Source: Alphaproteobacteria bacterium UBA3002 (GTDB taxonomy: Bacteria; Pseudomonadota; Alphaproteobacteria; Rickettsiales; UBA3002). Taken from it: a DNA stretch of 29,742 bases. This document shows, one piece after another, positions 7,443 through 15,062 of this stretch; position 1 is the first letter of the stretch; each line of letters opens with the position of its first letter. The translations under genes and the position numbers were made by a program. The notes below the pieces were generated by a model. It did no database searches and had not been told where the DNA came from. It saw only the letters and a list, made by a program, of their open reading frames with translations. Location of the stretch: contig DDZS01000050.1 of assembly GCA_002346425.1 (NCBI GenBank), positions 45,300 to 75,041 on the forward strand, in the 5' to 3' direction.

Positions 7443-8841
7443 AACCCTTTACGACAAAATTTACGAAGCCCATTTGGTTGCCACACCGGCTGGACAGACG
7501 CCGCTGATCTATATCGACCGCCAAATGGTACACGAAGTGACCAGCCCGCAAGCCTTTGAGGGCTTACGCATGGCAGGCCGCAAAGTGCGCCGCCCGGAAG
7601 CGACGCTCGCCGTGGCCGACCATAACGTGCCCACCACGCCCGACCGCGCAGAAGGCATCAAAGACGCCACTTCTCGTATTCAGGTCGAAACACTGGAAGC
7701 GAATTGCAAAGAATTCGGCGTGACCTATTACCCGATGGACGACAAACGCCAGGGGATCGTCCACATCGTCGGCCCTGAACAAGGCTTCACGCAGCCCGGC
7801 ATGACCATTGTCTGTGGTGATTCGCACACGGCAACGCATGGGGCGTTTGGCGCACTGGCCTTCGGTATTGGCACTTCGGAAGTGGAACATGTGCTGGCCA
7901 CGCAAACCTTGCCGCAACAGAAATCGAAAAACCTGCTAGTACGTGTCGATGGTGAATTGCATGATAGCGTCACCGCGAAAGATATCGTCCTCGCCATCAT
8001 CGGTAAACTCGGGACCGCAGGCGGTACCGGCTATGTCATCGAATTCGCAGGCGAAGCCATCCGCAACCTGTCGATGGAAGGCCGCATGACTGTCTGTAAC
8101 ATGGCAATCGAAGCCGGTGCACGCGCCGGGCTCATTGCGCCGGACGAGAAAACCTTCGACTATATTAAAGGCCGCCCCATGGCCCCCACCGGCGAGAATT
8201 GGGATAAAGCGGTCGCCTATTGGCGCACCCTGCCCTCCGATCACGGCGCGGTGTATGATAAGGAACTGATCCTGAATGCGCGGACGATTGAGCCGCAAAT
8301 CACCTGGGGAACGTCACCGGAAGACGTACTGCCCATCAGCGCGAGCGTACCTGCTTCAGTTGAAGGTAAGAATCAGGTAACGGTCGACCGTTCGCTTGAA
8401 TATATGGGACTAACCCCCGGCACCAAATTAACCGATATCCCCATCGACAAGGTCTTTATTGGGTCATGCACCAATGGCCGCATCGAAGATTTCCGTGCCG
8501 CCGCCGCGGTCGCCAAAGGCCGTAAAGTCGCGCCCAACGTGAAGCTCGCGATGGTCGTACCGGGTTCTGGCCTGGTGAAAGAGCAAGCCGAAGCCGAAGG
8601 GCTGGATAAGGTTTTTCTCGAAGCAGGCTTTGAATGGCGCGAGCCGGGCTGCTCGATGTGTCTGGCGATGAATGCCGATAAACTCGATCCGGGTGAACGC
8701 TGTGCTTCGACCTCTAACCGTAATTTTGAAGGCCGTCAGGGCCGCGGGGGCCGTACGCATCTGATGTCACCGGCTATGGCTGTTGCCGCTGCTATCACCG
8801 GTAAGCTCGCAGATGTCCGTCAATTACAACCGGTTGGTTAG
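7429..8841 (+). CDS. leuC: 3-isopropylmalate dehydratase large subunit
   Basis: A 470-residue aconitase-family protein. With LeuD it isomerises 2-isopropylmalate to 3-isopropylmalate through dehydration/hydration in leucine synthesis. The [4Fe-4S] ligands are Cys347 ('GSCTNGRIEDFRAAA'), Cys408 and Cys411 ('GCSMCLAMNAD'), matching the E. coli positions within one residue. 'VCGDSHTATHGAFGALAFGIGTSEVEHVLATQ' is also diagnostic. An in-frame ATG at 7363 exists, but similarity begins at MTLAKTLYDKIYEAHLV (7429), which I take as the start. Unusually, leuD does not follow directly: a 51-aa ORF and a lipoprotein gene lie between. Confidence 0.97.
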   Translation: MTLAKTLYDKIYEAHLVATPAGQTPLIYIDRQMVHEVTSPQAFEGLRMAGRKVRRPEATLAVADHNVPTTPDRAEGIKDATSRIQVETLEANCKEFGVTYYPMDDKRQGIVHIVGPEQGFTQPGMTIVCGDSHTATHGAFGALAFGIGTSEVEHVLATQTLPQQKSKNLLVRVDGELHDSVTAKDIVLAIIGKLGTAGGTGYVIEFAGEAIRNLSMEGRMTVCNMAIEAGARAGLIAPDEKTFDYIKGRPMAPTGENWDKAVAYWRTLPSDHGAVYDKELILNARTIEPQITWGTSPEDVLPISASVPASVEGKNQVTVDRSLEYMGLTPGTKLTDIPIDKVFIGSCTNGRIEDFRAAAAVAKGRKVAPNVKLAMVVPGSGLVKEQAEAEGLDKVFLEAGFEWREPGCSMCLAMNADKLDPGERCASTSNRNFEGRQGRGGRTHLMSPAMAVAAAITGKLADVRQLQPVG

Positions 8842-8903
8842 GGCTTCCTATTTTTTCGCAAAGGCGTATGGTAGGGCTTCATCGCAACTGGCAGGAGGCT
8901 TTT

Positions 8904-9059
8904 ATGAGCAACTGGTTAACCCGTGCTATTTCATTCTTCCGCAACCCTTTCACTTATCGCCAACGTCAACGCGAGTGGGAAGATCGCTTCAATCAACCCC
9001 CGGCTAACCCCACCAACCCGCTGCCCCTAGACCCGGGCCGCGATCCTTGGAGAACTTAA
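8904..9059 (+). CDS. Small 51-residue hypothetical protein
   Basis: A short gene with an excellent ribosome site (AGGAGG at 8893-8898, five bases before the ATG). The peptide starts with an amphipathic/hydrophobic helix (NWLTRAISFF), continues with an Arg-rich stretch (YRQRQREWEDRF) and ends in a Pro-rich tail. An in-frame ATG at 8868 lacks a ribosome site. The stop overlaps the lipoprotein start by one base (TAATG), so both are translated together. No family recognised. Confidence 0.6.
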   Translation: MSNWLTRAISFFRNPFTYRQRQREWEDRFNQPPANPTNPLPLDPGRDPWRT

Positions 9060-9589
9060 TGCTACGTTACCTGTTACCCATTTTTCTTGTCGCAGTAACT
9101 GCTTGTAATACGATGAACAAAAGGCATGAGGAAGATGTCAGCGACATCAAATCTACAAAATATTCTGTGCGCCGTATTGGTATATATCCAGCAACTCCGG
9201 AAATACAAAAAGACAAAGATTACGAATATGCAGTTCGCACGCTTTATCAGCAACTTGCAAGTGAAACGGTTAAAATGCCGCAAAATGGGCAGCCTATTGA
9301 TTTAATTGTTATTTTAAACGAGCTGCAGTTTAGCGTTAATCCTGCATTGATAATGCTAATAGGAGATAGTTACCAGCTATCTGGCACGGTTCAGCTTAAA
9401 GATATGTCGACCCAGCAAATAATTGATGAAAAAGAAATAAGTTCGGCGGGATCAGGTCGAGGAGGTGTTGCTGGTATTGTAGGTGATGCAATGTTCACAC
9501 ACGAAGAAAGTATAGAGTCTGCATTGTCTGGTTTTGCTGACAGCGCCTTATATTTTGCTTATCCTGAACGCAGCGCCTGGGCTTGGTAA
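9059..9589 (+). CDS. Putative lipoprotein of unknown function
   Basis: A 176-residue protein with a lipoprotein signal peptide: MLRYLLPIFLVAV followed by the lipobox VTAC, with the modified Cys at residue 16. The mature part has 'YSVRRIGIYPATPEIQKDKDYEYAVRTLYQQLA', then 'PIDLIVILNELQFSVNPALIMLIGDSYQLSGTVQLKD' with alternating hydrophobic residues typical of beta strands. This loosely recalls small envelope lipoproteins that collect outer-membrane stress or secretin-like partners, but I assign no family. The ATG at 9059 overlaps the previous stop (TAATG); an in-frame ATG at 9047 would overlap further and weaken the signal peptide. It is AT-rich compared with leuC and leuD on either side, consistent with acquisition. 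Confidence 0.7.
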   Translation: MLRYLLPIFLVAVTACNTMNKRHEEDVSDIKSTKYSVRRIGIYPATPEIQKDKDYEYAVRTLYQQLASETVKMPQNGQPIDLIVILNELQFSVNPALIMLIGDSYQLSGTVQLKDMSTQQIIDEKEISSAGSGRGGVAGIVGDAMFTHEESIESALSGFADSALYFAYPERSAWAW

Positions 9590-9604
9590 ATAAAAGGAGA
9601 TATC

Positions 9605-10207
9605 ATGCAAGCATTCAAACACATCACGGCGGTCGCCGCTTCATTACCGGTCGATAATGTCGACACGGATATGATCATCCCGAAACAATTTTTGAAAACC
9701 ATTAAGCGTACTGGCTTGTCCGAAGGCCTGTTTTACGAAATGCGTTACGATGTAGAGGGTAACAAGAATCCGGATTTTGTGCTGCATAAGGAACCTTATT
9801 CCCATGCAGAAATTATTGTATCTGGCGATAACTTCGGCTGCGGCTCCAGCCGCGAACATGCGCCCTGGGCATTGTTAGATTTTGGTATTCGCTGCGTGAT
9901 CGCCGAAAGCTTTGCCGACATTTTTTATAACAACTGCTTTAAAAACGGCATCTTGCCTGTGCAGCTGCCAAAAGAACAGGTCGCCGAATTGCGTGATGTG
10001 GCCACTTCCGAGAACCCGGAAATTACTGTCGACCTTGAAAACCAGACCATTCGCGCCCATAACAAAGAATACGCGTTTGATGTCGATGCCTCGCGCAAAC
10101 ACAATCTGCTAAACGGGCTGGACGATATCGGCCTGAGCTTGCAGCATGTGGAAGATATCAGCGCCTATGAAGCCAGCCGCGCGCAGCATACGCCGTGGTT
10201 ATTTTAA
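9605..10207 (+). CDS. leuD: 3-isopropylmalate dehydratase small subunit
   Basis: A 200-residue partner of LeuC that carries the swivel domain of the isopropylmalate isomerase. Diagnostic segments: 'DNVDTDMIIPKQFLKTIKRTGL' (residues 18-39), 'GDNFGCGSSREHAPWAL' and 'VIAESFADIFYNNCFKNGILPV'. The start has AAGGAGATATC immediately upstream. It is separated from leuC by the 51-aa gene and the lipoprotein gene and followed by a 44-aa membrane protein gene, all on the same strand. Confidence 0.97.
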   Translation: MQAFKHITAVAASLPVDNVDTDMIIPKQFLKTIKRTGLSEGLFYEMRYDVEGNKNPDFVLHKEPYSHAEIIVSGDNFGCGSSREHAPWALLDFGIRCVIAESFADIFYNNCFKNGILPVQLPKEQVAELRDVATSENPEITVDLENQTIRAHNKEYAFDVDASRKHNLLNGLDDIGLSLQHVEDISAYEASRAQHTPWLF

Positions 10208-10225
10208 TTATGAAGGAGCAAACCA

Positions 10226-10360
10226 TTGAATAAGAATATTTTGATCGCCATTCTGGTCGTTGTGTTAATCGGCGCAGGTATTTACGTGTACCAAGAGCAA
10301 AACAAGGAACAAGCCAGCATCAGCATTGGCGACAAAGAAATCAGCGTCGAAGCCGAGTAG
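10226..10360 (+). CDS. 44-residue single-TM protein with TTG start
   Basis: A small gene starting with TTG, seven bases after a strong GAAGGAG (10212-10218). The peptide begins NKNILIAILVVVLIGAGIYVY, a membrane anchor, and ends in a short polar tail with two similar units, SISIGDKEISVEAE. No ATG start is available in this frame. The first ATG nearby (10210) opens only a seven-codon frame. It lies 18 bases after leuD. The hydrophobic anchor plus tail suggests an inner-membrane protein with a periplasmic or cytoplasmic tail; function unknown. Confidence 0.65.
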   Translation: MNKNILIAILVVVLIGAGIYVYQEQNKEQASISIGDKEISVEAE

Positions 10361-10385
10361 TCTATGACGTGATCGCATTACGCGA

Positions 10386-10414
10386 TTGGTTTATCGGTCA
10401 ATTTGTGGTATCAT
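10386..10414 (+). promoter_or_regulatory. Candidate promoter upstream of the 125-aa gene and leuB
   Basis: TTGGTT (10386-10391) and TATCAT (10409-10414) are separated by exactly 17 bases and lie 27 bases before the ATG at 10441. A short inverted repeat, ATCGC/GCGAT, sits just upstream (about 10372-10386). This would give the distal genes, including leuB and asd, their own promoter. Confidence 0.45.
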
Positions 10415-10440
10415 GCGCCTAATAAAAACAATTTAGGCGA

Positions 10441-10818
10441 ATGATGTTAGACGTATCACAAATGGCGACCCTGCTAAATGGCGGGTCGCGACCGGTAACT
10501 TCCAAAGTTGGCGACTTAATCACCGGTAAAACCGGAGATGTCACCACCGCCGCATTGACGCCCTATTCGAATACCTCAAGCCTAAAGCGTCAGCAGGTCA
10601 CCGCATTACAAAATCTGAAAGACTATGTCGGAAAAAATATTTCCGATGATAAAGTGGCTGCGCAATTGCAACGTCAAATCGCCGCCACCGAATCCCTTAT
10701 GAATTATGGCATGGAAGAAGCCGGCGCGCGGGTTGACCCGGTCTATAGTCTGCTCTCGCAGAATGCCAATCCATTTGCTGGATTGGAACGCGGTTCCATC
10801 GTCAATCAACTCGTATAA
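10441..10818 (+). CDS. Hypothetical 125-residue protein
   Basis: A soluble-looking protein with no signal peptide, membrane segment or recognised domain. The N-terminal half is Ser/Thr/Gly-rich ('SRPVTSKVGDLITGKTGDVTTAALTPYSNTSS' region). The second half is predicted helical ('LKRQQVTALQNLKDYVGKNI', 'QLQRQIAATESLMNYGMEEAG'). The length of the frame, codon use similar to the neighbours, and a promoter-like sequence upstream support a real gene. The first two codons are both ATG; the Shine-Dalgarno (AGGCG) is weak. It is followed by a 102-base spacer before leuB. Confidence 0.6.
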   Translation: MMLDVSQMATLLNGGSRPVTSKVGDLITGKTGDVTTAALTPYSNTSSLKRQQVTALQNLKDYVGKNISDDKVAAQLQRQIAATESLMNYGMEEAGARVDPVYSLLSQNANPFAGLERGSIVNQLV

Positions 10819-10859
10819 TTCAGCCCGAAAAAACGTCAGCCTGGCCATAATCGCAAAAG

Positions 10860-10880
10860 ATTCCGACGTAACGTAGGAAT
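10860..10880. promoter_or_regulatory. 21-bp near-palindrome upstream of leuB
   Basis: The arms ATTCCgACGT and ACGTaGGAAT are inverted around a central A, with one mismatched pair. It lies 40 bases before the leuB ATG. The even, two-fold form and small centre suggest a dimeric repressor operator rather than an RNA hairpin. A second small inverted repeat (CTGCC/GGCAG, 10892-10908) follows. No protein can be assigned. Confidence 0.4.
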
Positions 10881-10920
10881 GGCATTGACCCCTGCCCCAT
10901 AGCGGCAGTATGAAAGGCCC

Positions 10921-12033
10921 ATGCAAAAAACCATTTTATTACTACCGGGCGACGGCATTGGCCCGGAGGTCGTATCCGAAGCCAAGCGCGTGCTGGCCAA
11001 AGTCGCTGACTATGCCGGTGTAACCTTTGATTTCCCCGAAGCCCATTTGGGCGGTGTTGCCTATGATGAAACCGGCTCGCCCTTCCCAGCGGAAACGCTG
11101 GAGCAGGCCAAAGCGGCCGATGCCATATTATTAGGCGCGGTCGGCGGTCCGAAATGGGAAGCGCTGGATTATAGCGTGCGCCCAGAGCGTGGCCTCCTTG
11201 GCATTCGTAAAGAGCTGGGGCTATTTGCCAATTTACGTCCGGCCATTTGTTTTGATGCACTTGCCGATGCCTCAAGCCTGAAGCATGAACATATCGCCGG
11301 GCTGGATATTATGATCGTGCGTGAATTGACCGGTGGTATTTACTTCGGAGAGCCACGTGGCGTACGCGTCGAAGGCAATGAGCGCGTGGGATTCAATACG
11401 CTGGTCTACAAAGAGAGCGAAATCGAACGGATTGCGCGTGTGGCCTTAGACATGGCGCAGAAGCGCAATCAACGCTTGTGCTCCGTTGATAAAGCCAATG
11501 TCCTGGAAGCGACGGAATTATGGCGTGAAGTCGTACAAAAAGTGCGCGATGCGGAATATCCCGACATTGAACTGAGCCATATGTATGTCGATAACGCGTC
11601 GATGCAGCTGGTGCGTAACCCAAAACAATTCGATGTGATGGTGACCACCAATATGTTCGGCGATATTCTTTCTGATTGCGCGGCCATGTTGACCGGCTCG
11701 CTCGGCATGCTGCCTTCAGCCTCCCTCGGTGCAGAGATTAATGGCAAACGCGCGGCGCTGTATGAACCGGTACATGGTTCCGCGCCGGATATTGCCGGGC
11801 AAGGCATCGCAAACCCGATTGCGACGATCCTTTCTGCCGCCATGTTGCTGCGCTACAGCTTCGATATGGGCGACTGGGCGGATCAGGTTGAAGCGGCGGT
11901 GGCGAAGGTTTTGGCCGATGGTAAACGTACTGGCGATATTAAAGGCAAGGCAGAGAAAGCCATCGGTACCCGTGAAATGGGCGATGCCATCCTCGAAGCC
12001 CTGGAAACCACGGCAGCACAAGCGGCTGCTTAA
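10921..12033 (+). CDS. leuB: 3-isopropylmalate dehydrogenase
   Basis: A 370-residue NAD-dependent oxidative decarboxylase, the third step of the leucine branch. It shows 'LLPGDGIGPEVVSEAKRVL' at the N-terminus, the substrate segment 'RPERGLLGIRKELGLFANLRP', 'IVRELTGGIYFGEPRG', the metal-binding 'MQLVRNPKQFDVMVTTNMFGDILSDCAAMLTGSLGMLPSASLG', and 'YEPVHGSAPDIAGQGIANPIATILSAAMLLRYSF'. The ATG at 10921 follows GAAAGG. It is on the same strand as leuC and leuD but separated from them by two unrelated small genes and a palindrome, and followed after 11 bases by an exported protein gene. Confidence 0.97.
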   Translation: MQKTILLLPGDGIGPEVVSEAKRVLAKVADYAGVTFDFPEAHLGGVAYDETGSPFPAETLEQAKAADAILLGAVGGPKWEALDYSVRPERGLLGIRKELGLFANLRPAICFDALADASSLKHEHIAGLDIMIVRELTGGIYFGEPRGVRVEGNERVGFNTLVYKESEIERIARVALDMAQKRNQRLCSVDKANVLEATELWREVVQKVRDAEYPDIELSHMYVDNASMQLVRNPKQFDVMVTTNMFGDILSDCAAMLTGSLGMLPSASLGAEINGKRAALYEPVHGSAPDIAGQGIANPIATILSAAMLLRYSFDMGDWADQVEAAVAKVLADGKRTGDIKGKAEKAIGTREMGDAILEALETTAAQAAA

Positions 12034-12044
12034 AGGAGTTAAAA

Positions 12045-12467
12045 TTGAAATATCTGTTGATCCCCTTCGCATGTGTTGCGTTTAGCGCATCAGCTCAAAT
12101 GTCGGCAGAGCAAGGGCAAAAACTGCAGCAACTGCTTAGCGATCCAAACAAGATGAATGCTCTGCTACAATTTCAGCAATGCGTCGGCGCGATTCCTAAT
12201 GAAGAGCGTGATGCGCTGATGCGCAAAGGGCAGCAGGTGGGGTATGAAATCAACCGTTTGTGCAAAGCGGGCGATGAGCCGAGCGCACGCTCTTATGCGA
12301 TGAAGGAAGGGATGGCCATGCAAGGCAACCCGACGGTCATCAAAATGAAGCAGTGCCATAGCTATGTGAGCGGCATGCCAATGCCCAGCGCCATGCTTGG
12401 AATTTTCAATCCGCAGCAGCTGAGCAATCCTGAACATAATGTATGTGACTATGAGGAGTCGTTATGA
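12045..12467 (+). CDS. Small exported four-Cys protein
   Basis: A 140-residue protein starting with TTG, seven bases after GGAG. The N-terminus KYLLIPFACVAFSASA is a typical signal peptide, probably cleaved before QMS. The mature part has four Cys residues (in QQCVG, RLCKAG, KQCHS and NVCDY), which could form two disulfides in the periplasm, and is Met/Gln rich. It overlaps asd by four bases (ATGA), so it is translationally coupled with it. No family recognised. A second small exported four-Cys protein lies on the other side of asd. Confidence 0.72.
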   Translation: MKYLLIPFACVAFSASAQMSAEQGQKLQQLLSDPNKMNALLQFQQCVGAIPNEERDALMRKGQQVGYEINRLCKAGDEPSARSYAMKEGMAMQGNPTVIKMKQCHSYVSGMPMPSAMLGIFNPQQLSNPEHNVCDYEESL

Positions 12468-13489
12468 GTTATCGCGTCGCAGTCGTGGGCGCCACCGGCA
12501 ATGTGGGCCGCGAATTATTAAGTATTCTGGCAGAGCGCCATTTCCCGGTTAGCACGGTCGATGCCGTTGCGTCAGCCGCTTCGCTCGGCAAAGAAGTTAG
12601 CTTTGGGGAAGAGAAAATTCTCAAGGTGCAATCGCTTGATGATTATGATTTCACCAAGACGGATATCGCGCTGTTTTCACCCGGCGGCAAAGTCTCAGCA
12701 AAATTTGCTCCGAAAGCCGCGGAACAAGGCTGTGTGGTGATTGACAACACGTCGCATTTCCGTATGGAAGACGATATTCCACTAGTGGTGCCAGAGGTAA
12801 ATGCTCCGGCGTTGAAAGACTACCGTAAGCGCAACATTATCGCCAACCCGAATTGTTCGACCATTCAGATGGTGCATGCCATTAATCCGCTGCATAAAGA
12901 ATATGGCATCAAACGCATTGTCGTCTCAACCTATCAATCCGTCTCGGGAGCGGGGAAATCGGCGATGGATGAGTTGTATAATCAGACCAAATCCCTTTAT
13001 GTGAATAACGAAACCACGAATGAGAATTTCACCAAACGTATCGCGTTTAACGTAATCCCGCATATTGATGTGTTTATGGACGATGGCTCGACCAAAGAAG
13101 AGTGGAAGATGATTAATGAGACCGCCAAAATCATGGGCTCAAAGATCCCCGTTGCAGCCAATTGCGTGCGCGTGCCTGTGTTTGTGGGTCATGGTGAAAT
13201 GGTCAATCTGGAATTCGATAATCCGTTTGAGCTGGAAGAAGTCTATGAGATTCTGGAAGATGCCGAAGGCATTTCTGTGGTCGATCGCCGCGAGGACGGT
13301 GGCTATATGACGCCCTATGAAGCGACCGGGGAAGATGCTACTTTCGTGTCGCGCGTCCGCCGCGATGCCTCAGTAAAGAATGGCCTGTCGATGTGGATCG
13401 TGTCTGACAATGTGCGCAAAGGCGCTGCACTGAATTCGATTCAGATCGCTGAAACACTGGTTGAATCATTTGGGCTGACCCCACGATGA
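12464..13489 (+). CDS. asd: Aspartate-semialdehyde dehydrogenase
   Basis: A 341-residue NADP-dependent enzyme that makes aspartate-semialdehyde from aspartyl phosphate, the branch point to lysine/diaminopimelate, threonine and methionine. The N-terminal nucleotide fold begins 'RVAVVGATGNVGRELLSIL'. The active-site Cys131 is in 'ANPNCSTIQMV', and 'VSGAGKSAMDEL' and 'NCVRVPVFVGHGEMVNLEF' (with the catalytic His in the last) are present. Both ends overlap small exported protein genes by four bases (ATGA at 12464 and 13486), so three genes are translated as one coupled set. Confidence 0.97.
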   Translation: MSYRVAVVGATGNVGRELLSILAERHFPVSTVDAVASAASLGKEVSFGEEKILKVQSLDDYDFTKTDIALFSPGGKVSAKFAPKAAEQGCVVIDNTSHFRMEDDIPLVVPEVNAPALKDYRKRNIIANPNCSTIQMVHAINPLHKEYGIKRIVVSTYQSVSGAGKSAMDELYNQTKSLYVNNETTNENFTKRIAFNVIPHIDVFMDDGSTKEEWKMINETAKIMGSKIPVAANCVRVPVFVGHGEMVNLEFDNPFELEEVYEILEDAEGISVVDRREDGGYMTPYEATGEDATFVSRVRRDASVKNGLSMWIVSDNVRKGAALNSIQIAETLVESFGLTPR

Positions 13490-13758
13490 AATACGTATTT
13501 TTCACCTTGCTGCTTATTAGCGCCTCTACCGCGCAGGCCGAAACCTTAAAACCAGAACTGCGTGAATTATATCTGAATAGCTGTGTCGGGCAGGAAGAAT
13601 CCATGCGCGGCTATTGTGAATGCACGCTTGAAGGTTTGGAATCGCAATATAGCAGCAAGCAAATGAGCAAGCAATTTGCCGATCAGGATTCGGATGCGTT
13701 CTCATCGCCAGAGTTTCAAGCGATCTTGAGTCAATGCGAGTCGAAGCTGAGCGAGTAA
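13486..13758 (+). CDS. Small exported four-Cys protein
   Basis: A 90-residue protein with a clear signal peptide, MKYVFFTLLLISASTAQA, cleaved before ETLKPE. The mature 72 residues carry Cys in NSCVG, GYCECTLE and SQCES (four in total), suited to disulfides. It starts inside the asd stop (ATGA) and its own stop overlaps the next start by one base (TAATG). No family recognised. Like the protein upstream of asd it is a small, periplasmic, helical-looking Cys protein with a CVG motif near the first Cys; whether they share origin is not clear from so short a match. Confidence 0.7.
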   Translation: MKYVFFTLLLISASTAQAETLKPELRELYLNSCVGQEESMRGYCECTLEGLESQYSSKQMSKQFADQDSDAFSSPEFQAILSQCESKLSE

Positions 13759-14567
13759 TGCGCTCGGCATTATACGTTCCGTGCGATCACGTACGCGCCC
13801 TGGCGAAAACCGCCACCTTGCCCGCTGATGCCTTTATTTTTGATTTAGAAGATGGGGTCGCTCCCGCCGCCAAAGCCGCCGCGCGCGATCACATAGGCAG
13901 CCTGACATTGCCCAATGCCTATTGCATGCTGCGCGTCAATCATCGCAGCACAGCAGCCTATACGGAAGACATGGCTTTATTTAGCCACTTGCCCGTGCAT
14001 GCGGTGATGCTTTCCAAAGTGCATGATGTGTCCGATATCGACGACGCGTGCGCCCTCCTCATCCAGCACGACCGCAGTGAACTCGCCATCTGGGCAAATA
14101 TCGAAACGCCCCATGGCGTAGCGCAGGCCGAAGCGATCTGCGCCCATCCGCGCATTGCCGGTGTGGTCGTCGGCACGAATGATCTGGCGAATGACTTACG
14201 CGTGCGCATTACGCCTGACCGTCTTGCCCTGCGCTATAGCCTGCAACGCGTGCAACTCGCCGCCCGGGCGTTTGGAAAGACCGTGCTCGATGGCACATTC
14301 GTTACGCTAAATGATAGCGAAGGATTTAAAGCAGAATGCGAGCAAGGGCGCCAGCTAGGCTTCGATGGTAAAACCCTTATTCACCCGAGCCAGATTGAGC
14401 TCGCCAATGCTATCTTCGGCCCTACAGCAGATGATAAAGCATGGGCGAAAGAGGTGATCCGCCTTTATGATGTGGCACAAGTAGAAGACAAAGCCGTAAC
14501 ACTGATGGATGGTCAGATGATTGAAGCGCTGCATTATCGCCGCGCGAAAGAGATTTTAGCGCAATAA
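13758..14567 (+). CDS. HpcH/HpaI-CitE family CoA-ester lyase
   Basis: A 269-residue member of the citrate lyase beta-subunit/malyl-CoA lyase family, TIM-barrel enzymes that cleave or form CoA thioesters such as malyl- or citramalyl-CoA using Mg2+. Typical segments: 'RSALYVPCDHVRALAKTATLPADAFIFDLEDGVAPAAKAAAR', 'IWANIETPHGVAQAEAI' (metal-binding Glu), 'GVVVGTNDLANDLRV' (metal-binding Asp), 'GRQLGFDGKTLIHPSQIELAN'. The substrate cannot be told from sequence alone. I chose the ATG at 13758 (TAATG overlap) over one 24 bases upstream because similarity starts at MRSALYV. The stop abuts the stop of the convergent zinc-ribbon gene. Confidence 0.88.
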   Translation: MRSALYVPCDHVRALAKTATLPADAFIFDLEDGVAPAAKAAARDHIGSLTLPNAYCMLRVNHRSTAAYTEDMALFSHLPVHAVMLSKVHDVSDIDDACALLIQHDRSELAIWANIETPHGVAQAEAICAHPRIAGVVVGTNDLANDLRVRITPDRLALRYSLQRVQLAARAFGKTVLDGTFVTLNDSEGFKAECEQGRQLGFDGKTLIHPSQIELANAIFGPTADDKAWAKEVIRLYDVAQVEDKAVTLMDGQMIEALHYRRAKEILAQ

Positions 14568-14948
14568 TTACCAATCGTCGCTTTTTGGCGTCGGTTTGAC
14601 TTCCGGTGAAGTGCTCAACTCAACGCTGCCCTGCTCTTGCATAAATGCGTCAAAATCCGCAGTGACGTTGGTGGGTTGGCGCCGCGCCGCTACCGGCGAT
14701 TCCAGCTCAACGCCGTCGACACCAAGAATTTTATTTAAGCGCAGTTCGCCTTCCGGGCTATCGGCATCCAGTACATTTGTGGTACCACACTCACGGCAGA
14801 CTTTACGCTTGGTCAGCATGCGCCACATGCTATAGGGAATCCCGAACGGAAAGACCATCCATGCCGCCGTTTCGACACCTGTACTCCCGCGCTTCAGCTT
14901 TTTGGGTTGCCCAAAATACTCGCATTGCATGCAGACAATACTCTTCAT
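14568..14948 (-). CDS. Zinc-ribbon-like hypothetical protein
   Basis: A 126-residue protein with two CxxC pairs, 'CMQC' at residues 6-9 and 'CREC' at about 51-54, forming a likely zinc ribbon. Between them is a hydrophobic Trp/Phe/Pro-rich stretch (AAWMVFPFGIPYSMWRML) that could insert in or lie on a membrane. The C-terminal half is polar and probably disordered. The ATG at 14948 begins the first CxxC unit; a TTG at 14966 is the alternative start. No strong ribosome site is visible for either. The gene is convergent with the CitE-like lyase, with stop codons touching (taa|tta), and divergent from the RimB-RimK gene. Function unknown. Confidence 0.7.
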   Translation of the reverse strand: MKSIVCMQCEYFGQPKKLKRGSTGVETAAWMVFPFGIPYSMWRMLTKRKVCRECGTTNVLDADSPEGELRLNKILGVDGVELESPVAARRQPTNVTADFDAFMQEQGSVELSTSPEVKPTPKSDDW

Positions 14949-15062
14949 TTTTACATAATAACGCAAAATAGCGCCGGCGCACAGGCTAAGGCTGTAATGG
15001 TTTATCTACTCGCAATTTTATATCGGAACCTGTATGAAAGCGGCGACATTTTGAGAGGGTCT

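Noticed and set aside
8838..8880. TAGGGCTTC repeated twice after leuC
   Set aside because: Only nine bases long and one copy overlaps the stop codon; could easily be chance.
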